Shown here one piece after another: positions 1-5,790 of a DNA stretch of 13,878 nucleotides. A program made the position numbers and the translations under genes. Source of the DNA: UBA8687 sp964564655 (GTDB taxonomy: Bacteria; Nitrospinota; Nitrospinia; Nitrospinales; VA-1); NCBI GenBank assembly GCA_964564655.1, contig CAZMBO010000039.1:1-13878 (forward strand), given 5' to 3'. Numbering within the stretch: the stretch's first letter is position 1; each line of letters opens with the position of its first letter. Under the pieces are notes generated by a model that was given only the letters and a program-made list of their open reading frames with translations, did not search any database and was not told the origin of the DNA.

Positions 1-1
1 A

Positions 2-292
2 ATGGTTTTACTAAAAGCTATGCTTATACTTTTCTTTTTAACTTCATGCGCTCCACATGGAACTACAATTCCAAAACCTTTTATAGGCTCTGCCGAAATT
101 TTTCAAGTAGATGATGCAGGCACGGTAAAAGTAAAAGGATATAACATGAAAAACCAGCCCATACATTGGACTTTTGTTCACTGTGATTACTGGACTGGTT
201 GTTATATGCGCTGCCAAGGGCCTAGAAAAATATGTAAGAGTATTGCGAAAAAATCGGATCTAAGGATTACCCATATCCTGACCAATTACTAA
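2..292 (+). CDS. Small cysteine-containing lipoprotein, unknown function
   Basis: I do not recognise this 96-aa protein. Its N-terminus is a short positively charged start (Lys5), a hydrophobic run at about residues 6-13 and a lipobox L-T-S-C with the acylated Cys at 16, so it is probably an envelope lipoprotein of about 80 mature residues. After the signal there are four further cysteines at 61, 67, 71 and 78 (spacing CX5CX3CX6C) in a stretch rich in Trp and Tyr. Two disulfides or a metal site are possible. There is no CXXCH, so it is not a c-type cytochrome. The ATG at base 2 gives a sensible signal peptide, but the window begins here, so a longer start upstream and any ribosome binding site cannot be seen. 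Met7 is a less likely alternative start. The C-terminus is complete. No terminator hairpin follows before the promoter at 328. Confidence 0.6.
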   Translation: MVLLKAMLILFFLTSCAPHGTTIPKPFIGSAEIFQVDDAGTVKVKGYNMKNQPIHWTFVHCDYWTGCYMRCQGPRKICKSIAKKSDLRITHILTNY

Positions 293-327
293 CTTCAAAA
301 TTAGGCTGAATATTTCAAATACTTGTT

Positions 328-356
328 TTGACATTCACATTAAATTAAGCCATTCT
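328..356 (+). promoter_or_regulatory. Sigma70-type promoter for the small structured transcript
   Basis: A perfect -35 box TTGACA lies at 328-333, followed by a 17-nt AT-rich spacer and a poor -10 candidate CATTCT at 351-356 (3 of 6 consensus positions). Predicted transcription start is about 362-364. The element lies about 70 bp ahead of the extended Shine-Dalgarno and about 180 bp ahead of the terminator at 513-541, so it would define a transcript of roughly 170-180 nt. The perfect -35 with ideal spacing supports it. The weak -10 suggests either modest strength or a need for an activator. Confidence 0.5.
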
Positions 357-419
357 TACGAGTGCGTTACCCGATGGGTTTAACAGGGAAACACATGGGG
401 TTTTTATTGATGCCCTGAG

Positions 420-432
420 AAGGAGGTGATCC
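420..432 (+). promoter_or_regulatory. Extended 13-nt Shine-Dalgarno
   Basis: The run AAGGAGGTGATCC is complementary over 13 nt to the nearly universal 3' end of bacterial 16S rRNA, far longer than the usual 4-6 nt match. AGGAGG ends 7 nt before an ATG at 434, which is ideal spacing. The same bases from 428 onward can pair with 394-402, so the site could switch between ribosome-bound and sequestered states. The 16S gene of this organism is not in the window, so complementarity to its own tail is assumed from conservation. Confidence 0.6.
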
Positions 433-433
433 C

Positions 434-478
434 ATGCTATCTGAAAGTATTAGGGGAGCTTCCGGAGTAATTTGTTAA
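434..478 (+). CDS. Possible 14-aa leader peptide
   Basis: An ATG 7 nt after the extended Shine-Dalgarno opens a 14-codon frame, MLSESIRGASGVIC, ending in TAA at 476-478. The stop codon lies inside the 5' GTTAAC arm of a hairpin (474-479 with 485-490), and codons 8-10 form the 5' arm of its outer stem (455-463 with 491-499). A translating ribosome would therefore unfold this hairpin just upstream of the terminator at 513. The peptide has no run of a single amino acid that would point to a classical amino-acid attenuator. The case for translation rests on the ribosome binding site. The frame itself is too short to show coding bias, and the site could instead be a ribosome-binding decoy. Confidence 0.4.
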   Translation: MLSESIRGASGVIC

Positions 479-512
479 CGCCAAGTTAACGGGAGCTCCT
501 GTGCTTCTATAG

Positions 513-541
513 CGCCCCACTATAAAGTGGGGCGTTTTTTT
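513..541 (+). terminator. Strong intrinsic terminator
   Basis: CGCCCCACT (513-521) pairs perfectly with AGTGGGGCG (526-534) around a 4-nt ATAA loop, followed directly by seven T residues (535-541). The 9-bp GC-rich stem and clean T-run make this a textbook plus-strand terminator. On the minus strand no T-run follows, so it is not bidirectional. It ends the small transcript starting near 362 and lies 84 bp before the mscS-like ATG. Confidence 0.9.
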
Positions 542-625
542 AAAGCCTTTCCGGCCTTACTTTGGATTAAAAATAGTATTTTAATTTTGATCCACCCCTA
601 AACCTTTTCTACTTTTTACAAAAAA

Positions 626-1711
626 ATGACAGAACTTCAAGACTTCATCTCCAAAGATAATATTTATATTTTCCAAACTTTTTTTGTAATTTTCTTAGCT
701 TTAATTGCGGATTTAATACAAAAATATACTTTTAAAAGATTAGCAAAAAAAGCAGAAGAAACTAAAAATAAGTGGGACGATGCCATCCTTTTCTCCATAC
801 CCCGTCCACTAAGTGTAATTATTTGGGTTTCCAGCATAGCTTTTTCTGCGGAAATTTTTCAAAAAGAAACAGGGGCTGTGATTTTCGAAGCCTTTCAACC
901 TTTAAGAAGCGCGATTGTTATCGCTTCTCTAGCCTGGTTTCTAATTCTTTCTATTAAAAGAACCGAAAAAAATTACCTCACCAGTGGTGAGGATTATGAC
1001 CCTACAACCATGGATGCAATTTCCAAGTTAGCAAGAATATCCGCAGGGATTACAGCGTCTTTAATGATTTTGCAAACTTTAGGGTTAAGCATTTCGGGAG
1101 TTTTGGCTTTTGGAGGTGTGGGGGGTATAGCAATAGGTTTTGCTGCAAAAGACTTACTATCAAATTTTTTTGGCGGATTGTTCGTTTATCTAGATCGGCC
1201 TTTTGCTGTAGGAGACTGGGTGCGATCTCCAGACCGGGAGATAGAAGGAACTGTAGAAAATATTGGATGGAGAGTTACACGAATTCGAACCTTCGATAAG
1301 CGTCCCCTCTACATACCCAATTCTATATTCTCACAAATTGCCGTTGAGAACCCATCTCGAATGTCAAATCGAAGAATAAAAGAAACTATCGGAATTCGTT
1401 ATGATGATGCTTCAAAAATCGAGATCATCATAAACCAAGTTAAAGAAATGCTGAAAGATCATCCAGAAATTGATACTGCAAAAACTCTTATTGTGAATTT
1501 TAACTGTTTTGCGCCTTCGTCCCTTGACTTTTTTATTTATACCTTCACTAAAACAACAGATTGGATAAAGTTTCATGAAGTCAAACAAAATGTCCTATTA
1601 AAAATAATAAAAATTATTGAAGAAAACGATGCGGAAATAGCTTTCCCAACATCTACTCTTCATCTTTCCAGTCAGGAACTTTCAAAGAAAGCAGAAAAAG
1701 GCAGTAAATAA
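626..1711 (+). CDS. MscS-family small-conductance mechanosensitive channel
   Basis: This is a 361-aa inner-membrane channel that in this family opens under membrane tension to release solutes during osmotic downshock. Hydrophobic segments lie at about 14-32, 59-79, 95-111 and 136-153. The pore-lining helix follows at about 155-185 and is rich in Gly and Ala (GVLAFGGVGGIAIGF, then AAKDLLSNFFGG). The cytoplasmic beta domain shows the family's RPFAVGDWV (191-199), GTVENIGWRVTRIRTFD (208-224) and PNS (231-233). The C-terminal AFPTSTLHL (339-347) is typical of the larger YnaI/YbdG-like members. The ATG at 626 has no recognisable Shine-Dalgarno. It follows an A-rich run, and no better start is seen. 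I see no clear promoter between the terminator ending at 541 and 626, so read-through from the structured leader is possible. The lipoprotein gene 16 bp downstream is probably co-transcribed. Confidence 0.9.
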   Translation: MTELQDFISKDNIYIFQTFFVIFLALIADLIQKYTFKRLAKKAEETKNKWDDAILFSIPRPLSVIIWVSSIAFSAEIFQKETGAVIFEAFQPLRSAIVIASLAWFLILSIKRTEKNYLTSGEDYDPTTMDAISKLARISAGITASLMILQTLGLSISGVLAFGGVGGIAIGFAAKDLLSNFFGGLFVYLDRPFAVGDWVRSPDREIEGTVENIGWRVTRIRTFDKRPLYIPNSIFSQIAVENPSRMSNRRIKETIGIRYDDASKIEIIINQVKEMLKDHPEIDTAKTLIVNFNCFAPSSLDFFIYTFTKTTDWIKFHEVKQNVLLKIIKIIEENDAEIAFPTSTLHLSSQELSKKAEKGSK

Positions 1712-1727
1712 ATTTTATCCATAAATT

Positions 1728-2819
1728 ATGAAACAAATTATTATACGTATTACACCCATCCTAGTTATTATCTTTCTCATTTTAATATTTGGCTGTGCCA
1801 AGCTGGGACCAACAACTTTAAAGAGCGAGCGTAGTAATTACAATCTAGCGGTACAAAGAACCAACGATGAACAATTATTACTTAATCTAGCGCGTTTAAA
1901 ATATCGAGACACACCTTTTTTCATGGAGGTTAGTAGCGTTGCTACTCAGTTCACTCTATCGACTTCAGCGAACGCCAGCACAACTCTGGAGGATGGAGTA
2001 AAAGGACTTTTTGGTATGGGGGGTTCTGTTGGCATGGTAGAAAGACCCACCGTCACCTATTCTCCCTTGCAGGGCGACAAATTTATTCAGCGTGTCCTTT
2101 CCCCTCTGCCTTTACAAACTATCACGCTTTTATATCATTCCGGCTGGAGCATCGAAAGAATCTTTCAACTTTGTTTTCAACGGATGAACAATATAAAAAA
2201 TGCTCCTGGCGCATCGGGACCGACACCCAAAAGGGCACCTCAATTCAAAAAATTTCTAGCGGCTATAAAACATTTAGGAGAACTTCAATCGCAGGACGTA
2301 CTAAACCTTTCCTACAATAATGAAAATGAATCCCCTCAAATCATTTTACATATTGCCGATGAAGGTAAAAATTTAGAAGCCGCACAGAAATTTGCCAGGG
2401 CTCTTAATATAGAACCAGGACGGAAGAAGTATGTCATTACATTTTCCCCGAAACAAAATGAATCCGAACAGATTAGGGTGGTCACTCGATCACTATTAGG
2501 AGTTTTGTTCTATCTTTCTCAGGGAGTAGAAGCGCCCGAGCAAGATGTCAAGGAAGGGAAAGTTACACGAACACTTAAGAAATCTGGAGAAGTATTTGAC
2601 TGGAAAGAAGTGACTGGAGAATTACTGAGAGTCAGATCCAAATCTAACCGGCCTGACAATGCAACTTTAAGGGTTTTTTATAGAGGAACATGGTTTTTTA
2701 TTCAAGATTCGGATCTTAAATCAAAATCAACCTTTTCACTACTATCCCAAATTTTTTCGTTACAAGCTGGAAAAATCAAAGACACCACCCCTCTTTTAAC
2801 ACTACCGGTTGGGCAATAA
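1728..2819 (+). CDS. Outer-envelope lipoprotein, unknown function
   Basis: This is a 363-aa protein with a lipoprotein signal: Lys2 and Arg7, a hydrophobic core at about 8-21, and a lipobox ending at Cys23 (I-F-G-C). The mature N-terminus carries a conserved-looking block, RTNDEQLLLNLARLKYRDTP at about 44-63, followed by a Ser/Thr/Ala- and Gly-rich stretch (about 69-105) and TYSPLQGDKF. I recognise this pattern from uncharacterised lipoproteins of Gram-negative bacteria but know of no assigned function. The rest looks globular, with no second membrane segment. It starts 16 bp after the mscS-like gene on the same strand with no Shine-Dalgarno visible, which suggests a two-gene unit. Its stop lies 7 bp from the stop of the convergent peptide deformylase gene, and no terminator hairpin fits in that gap. 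Confidence 0.75.
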   Translation: MKQIIIRITPILVIIFLILIFGCAKLGPTTLKSERSNYNLAVQRTNDEQLLLNLARLKYRDTPFFMEVSSVATQFTLSTSANASTTLEDGVKGLFGMGGSVGMVERPTVTYSPLQGDKFIQRVLSPLPLQTITLLYHSGWSIERIFQLCFQRMNNIKNAPGASGPTPKRAPQFKKFLAAIKHLGELQSQDVLNLSYNNENESPQIILHIADEGKNLEAAQKFARALNIEPGRKKYVITFSPKQNESEQIRVVTRSLLGVLFYLSQGVEAPEQDVKEGKVTRTLKKSGEVFDWKEVTGELLRVRSKSNRPDNATLRVFYRGTWFFIQDSDLKSKSTFSLLSQIFSLQAGKIKDTTPLLTLPVGQ

Positions 2820-2826
2820 AACAGGG

Positions 2827-3324
2827 CTAAAAATCAGTTCTCTTTTTGAGATCATTTCTTTTTCCTACCAAACTATCAATAAAAAGCTTTCCATCTAGAT
2901 GGTCTATTTCGTGTTGGACGGCACGTGCCTCATACCCCTCCATTTGATACACCACATCAGAACCAAATCTGTCTTGAGCTTTAACCTCTATATATTGTGA
3001 ACGGCTTACCCTACCTGTGTATTCTGGAACGGACAAACAACCCTCTCTCCCAATACTATTTCCTTCGTTGAAGGTAATTGTTGGATTTATAAGAACCAAA
3101 TGACCATGGTTCTTATGTTTCGGCCGGGAAGATACATCGACTATAATAATTCGCACAAATAAACCCACCTGAGGGGCAGCGATTCCTACACACCCCGGCA
3201 AAGAACTTAGAGTTTCTTCTAAATCAGAAATAAAACTTGCGATTTTATTATCCACACCTTTTACAGGTTGAGAAATTTGCCGCAATCTTTCATCTGGATA
3301 GACCAGAATTTTAAGTTGAGCCAT
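2827..3324 (-). CDS. def: Peptide deformylase
   Basis: This cytosolic metalloenzyme removes the N-formyl group from the initiator methionine of nascent proteins. All three family motifs are present in the 165-aa product. The first is CVGIAAPQ (45-52), the second EGCLSVP (94-100) with metal ligand Cys96, and the third HEIDH (138-142) with ligands His138 and His142 and catalytic Glu139. Motif 1 has Cys45 where the most common form has Gly, a variant I believe occurs in some deformylases. The ATG at 3324 is preferred over an in-frame TTG at 3348 because the family begins close to the sequence ILVYPDERLR. The ATG lies 4 nt after the stop of the ACT-domain gene, so translation is probably coupled. 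No good Shine-Dalgarno is visible. The usual neighbour fmt is not here. Confidence 0.95.
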   Translation of the reverse strand: MAQLKILVYPDERLRQISQPVKGVDNKIASFISDLEETLSSLPGCVGIAAPQVGLFVRIIIVDVSSRPKHKNHGHLVLINPTITFNEGNSIGREGCLSVPEYTGRVSRSQYIEVKAQDRFGSDVVYQMEGYEARAVQHEIDHLDGKLFIDSLVGKRNDLKKRTDF

Positions 3325-3328
3325 CGAC

Positions 3329-3853
3329 TTAACCCAACATGGTATCAATGGAAACCAAATGCATCACAATCCCTTTTTCATTTATTAATGGTTGCAGGGA
3401 TTTCTCTAAACTGGATAGACTACAATCTGCTATCCCTTCAATGTGCATAATATAAATTGGTTTTTCTGGGCTACCTCCGACATCTGATTCGAGGTTTAAA
3501 ATATTAAATTTTAATTTTGCCAACGAACTTGCTACCATCGAAACGATGCCAGGTTGATCAGCACCATGAACACTCAACCTGAAGTTAGGTTCAACATGAT
3601 GGTGTAAATCACCTATAATTTTATCAATATGAAAAAATAAGGCTAATTTTTCCCCTAAAGGTTGCAGTAAATTTTCGACATCATCCTTCTCAGCATCAAT
3701 TTGCAACATAAGCATTACGGTAAAGTTTCCCCCCAATCTGGCCATCGACGCTTCACCCAAGTTTCCTCCAGCTTTAAACAAAACTTGACTGACTTCTGCA
3801 ACTATCCCAGGACGATCCTTTCCAACCATGGTTAACATATACCAGTTTCCCAT
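3329..3853 (-). CDS. Double-ACT-domain regulator, GcvR-like
   Basis: This 174-aa protein is built of two ACT domains, at about 4-80 and 91-172. Each begins with a ligand-type motif: GKDRPGIVAEVSQVLF at 11-26 and GADQPGIVSMVASSLAKL at 97-114. This architecture and length match the glycine cleavage system transcriptional repressor GcvR family, which in E. coli senses glycine and acts by binding the activator GcvA. No DNA-binding domain is present, so any regulation would be through a partner, and none is in view. The call is to the family only, since the ligand and target are not shown by the sequence. The start is well supported: AGAGGA precedes the ATG by about 6 nt and overlaps the TAG stop of the upstream 86-aa gene (9-bp gap). 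It lies between that gene and def in an evident three-gene operon. Confidence 0.8.
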   Translation of the reverse strand: MGNWYMLTMVGKDRPGIVAEVSQVLFKAGGNLGEASMARLGGNFTVMLMLQIDAEKDDVENLLQPLGEKLALFFHIDKIIGDLHHHVEPNFRLSVHGADQPGIVSMVASSLAKLKFNILNLESDVGGSPEKPIYIMHIEGIADCSLSSLEKSLQPLINEKGIVMHLVSIDTMLG

Positions 3854-3862
3854 TAGATTCCT

Positions 3863-4123
3863 CTATACATCATGGTTATTTAACTCTCTCTGGAATAACT
3901 CAAGAGCTTCTTTTACTCGTCCAACAACAAATCTTTTTTCAGTCGGAGCAAGTTGGCCTCCATCGACGGAGATCACAATATTTTTTTCATGAAGGCTTTC
4001 CCTTTGCACAAATGCGGAAACCTTCTCCCCCATAACAAAACCCGTTCCACGAAGTAACTCTTCCTGAATTGCTTTAAGATTATTTCTAATAGCTATTCCA
4101 TTTTTGTTAAATAATCGTTCCAT
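3863..4123 (-). CDS. Unknown 86-aa protein in the gcvR-like/def operon
   Basis: I do not recognise this protein. It has no signal peptide, membrane segment or cysteine and looks soluble. A charged, probably helical N-terminal half (about 1-25) is followed by GTGFVMGEKVSAFVQRE. Next comes a predicted strand and turn, NIVISVDGGQLAPTEKRF (48-65), and a C-terminal amphipathic helix (about 66-82) with several Arg, Lys and Glu. The frame is closed and tightly packed against the downstream gene. Its stop TAG forms part of that gene's ribosome binding site, which supports it being a real gene. The ATG at 4123 has only a weak Shine-Dalgarno. It is first in the unit with the ACT-domain protein and peptide deformylase, which gives little clue to its role. 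Confidence 0.6.
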   Translation of the reverse strand: MERLFNKNGIAIRNNLKAIQEELLRGTGFVMGEKVSAFVQRESLHEKNIVISVDGGQLAPTEKRFVVGRVKEALELFQRELNNHDV

Positions 4124-4171
4124 GATAAATTTCTGTTAATAAATATTTCTTTGTATTTAACCTATAGATTA

Positions 4172-4200
4172 ATAATCACATAACCTAAAAATAATATCAA
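4172..4200 (-). promoter_or_regulatory. Possible promoter for the 86-aa gene/gcvR-like/def unit
   Basis: Read on the minus strand, TTGATA (4200-4195) and GATTAT (4177-4172) are separated by 17 nt, matching 5 of 6 and 4 of 6 sigma70 consensus positions. The start would be near 4165, giving a leader of about 42 nt to the ATG at 4123. The region is AT-rich, so chance matches are common and this is tentative. Confidence 0.35.
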
Positions 4201-4279
4201 CGGAACCTATGACGTGTATTCAAACTTTTTCCTTTGACACATTTATTCCCTCCAAATTACTATTTTTTTGTCTTTAGTT

Positions 4280-4323
4280 AAAAAAACAGCTTAATAGTAA
4301 GAGAGAGTATTGAGAGTTAAGCT
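4280..4323 (-). terminator. Probable terminator of the nuo operon
   Basis: On the minus strand just after the nuoN stop, AGCTTAA (4323-4317) can pair with TTAAGCT (4294-4288) around a 22-nt loop. One G and seven T residues (4286-4280) follow. The stem is short and AT-rich and the loop is long, so termination may be partial. The position is right for the end of the nuo operon, and the next gene on this strand starts about 160 bp further on. Confidence 0.5.
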
Positions 4324-4329
4324 TTTATT

Positions 4330-5790
4330 CTAGTGGAGGTTGGTGAGGGCGATGATGGGATCTGGAAAGATGCCTAACTCAACGGTTCCAATTATTCCTA
4401 CAATGACTACGAATAAAGTCATAGGAGTTAGGGAGATCTGAAACTCGCTATTGGGCTCTTTCATATACATAAAAACCACAACCTTTAAGTAGTAGTAAAA
4501 GGAAATAGCACTATTAAGAACTGCAATGACAACAAGTGTCACAAAGCCTTCTTCAATTGCTGCGCTAAAAATATAAAACTTGGCAACGAATCCTGCAAAC
4601 GGTGGCAGACCTCCTAAGGAGAGTAGAAAAACTGTCATACTTAAAGCCAGTATTGGATGCTTATAGGCCAGACCTGAATAGTTTTCAATCTCCAGATTTT
4701 CCTTCTCTTTTTTACCCAATAGAATGACAATTCCGAATGCTCCGAACGTGGTGAAGGCATAGGCCAGCATATAAAACAGAAGCCCAGAACCAGCCAGCGA
4801 GCTTTTGGCTATAACCGCTATCAGCAGGTAGCCCGCATGCGAGATACTGGAAAAAGCCAACATCCTTTTTATATTGGTTTGCATGATGGCGCCGAGGTTA
4901 CCTACAAACATACTGAGGACAGCGACAATGCACAATAATATTTCCCACGATGGGGCCATATCCGGGATAGCTTCGGTAAAGACGCGGAAGAAAGCTGCGA
5001 ATGCTGCAGCCTTTGGGCCGACAGCCATAAATGCTGTGACAGGCGTTGGTGAGCCATGGTAAACGTCGGGAGCCCACATATGAAAAGGAACAGCAGCAAC
5101 TTTAAATCCGAACCCAATCACCAATAAAACAATGCCCATTAAAAGTAGAGGATTAGATTGTGCGCCTTCTGTTTTAATAAACCCAGCAATTTTAAAAAGG
5201 TTTGTACTTCCAGTTGAACCGTAAATCAATGCCATCCCATACAACAAGAATCCTGTTGCAAAAGCTCCCAGAAGAAAATATTTAAGAGCTGCTTCGTTGG
5301 AAACGGGGTCGTCTCTCCTGAAACCAGCGAGAACATAAAGGCATATTGAAACGATTTCGATTCCAAGAAAAATCATGATCATATCGGTGGAAGAAGCCAA
5401 AATAATCATTCCTACGGTGCAAAGTAGAATAAGAGCATAATACTCCCCAGCCTTTATTCCCCTAAGCTCGTTATACTCAACAGAAAGTAAAATAGCCAAT
5501 GCAGAGCTGAGAGTAAAAATACAAATGAAAAATATGGACAGGTGGTCGACTATATAACTGTCAGTAAAGGCAAAAGCAGGAAGAGGATGCTTTGCAAACG
5601 CGCTTATTGCGGTCATTAATAAACCCACGAGGCTTATAAACATCAGCAAAGTCTTATTTTTTCCTGTCCATAGATCCAATACTAGAACACCCATAGCAAA
5701 AACACTCAATACAAGAACTGGTGCCAGGGCTATTAGGTCAATGGATTCGGGTGCGTGTATTGGTTCCACTATTAAATATTCCTCAATCAA
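4330..5790 (-). CDS. nuoN: NADH-quinone oxidoreductase subunit N
   Basis: NuoN is an antiporter-like, proton-pumping membrane subunit of complex I. The 486-aa product is hydrophobic throughout with about 14 membrane segments. It carries the conserved channel residues: Glu145 in GIEIVSICLYVLAGF, Lys230 in FGFKVAAVPFHMWAPDVYHG, and the following SPTPVTAFM block. Length is normal for the family. The start given is TTG at 5790, whose bases overlap the TGA stop of nuoM (TTGA), a form of translational coupling but without a Shine-Dalgarno. A GTG at 5769, 10 nt after GAGGA, is a credible alternative that removes seven residues and leaves a normal N-terminus. This is the last gene of the operon, with a hairpin and T-run just beyond. 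Confidence 0.95.
   Translation of the reverse strand: MIEEYLIVEPIHAPESIDLIALAPVLVLSVFAMGVLVLDLWTGKNKTLLMFISLVGLLMTAISAFAKHPLPAFAFTDSYIVDHLSIFFICIFTLSSALAILLSVEYNELRGIKAGEYYALILLCTVGMIILASSTDMIMIFLGIEIVSICLYVLAGFRRDDPVSNEAALKYFLLGAFATGFLLYGMALIYGSTGSTNLFKIAGFIKTEGAQSNPLLLMGIVLLVIGFGFKVAAVPFHMWAPDVYHGSPTPVTAFMAVGPKAAAFAAFFRVFTEAIPDMAPSWEILLCIVAVLSMFVGNLGAIMQTNIKRMLAFSSISHAGYLLIAVIAKSSLAGSGLLFYMLAYAFTTFGAFGIVILLGKKEKENLEIENYSGLAYKHPILALSMTVFLLSLGGLPPFAGFVAKFYIFSAAIEEGFVTLVVIAVLNSAISFYYYLKVVVFMYMKEPNSEFQISLTPMTLFVVIVGIIGTVELGIFPDPIIALTNLH

Larger units (their letters stand above)
362..541 (+). ncRNA. Candidate structured small RNA or leader RNA
   Basis: This is a gene-free stretch bounded by a promoter and a strong terminator, and its elements can form a dense set of helices. 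ACCC 369-372 can pair with GGGT 376-379. CAGGG 384-388 can pair with CCCTG 413-417. The loop of that hairpin contains CATGGGGTT (394-402), which can form nine consecutive pairs, two of them G-U, with 428-436, covering the ATG at 434. Together these last two helices make an H-type pseudoknot with AGGAGG in its third loop (418-427). Further on, GGAGCTTCC 455-463 pairs with GGGAGCTCC 491-499, and GTTAAC 474-479 pairs with GTTAAC 485-490 around a 5-nt loop. I compared it from memory with TPP, c-di-GMP, c-di-AMP, fluoride, SAM, preQ1, SRP and 6S RNAs and saw no match. It could be a free small RNA, or a leader or attenuator for the mscS-like gene at 626. Confidence 0.5.

Noticed and set aside
362..541. 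Structured region as 6S RNA, SRP RNA or a common riboswitch
   Set aside because: The ends do not pair as in 6S, the SRP core motif is absent, and no consensus of TPP, c-di-GMP, c-di-AMP, SAM or fluoride aptamers could be found by eye.
772..957. 61-aa plus-strand frame inside the mscS-like gene
   Set aside because: Out-of-frame shadow of the channel gene with no independent signal.
4234..4262. TTGACA with a 17-nt spacer on the plus strand
   Set aside because: The -10 candidate TTACTA is poor and no plus-strand gene follows; it faces the 3' end of nuoN.
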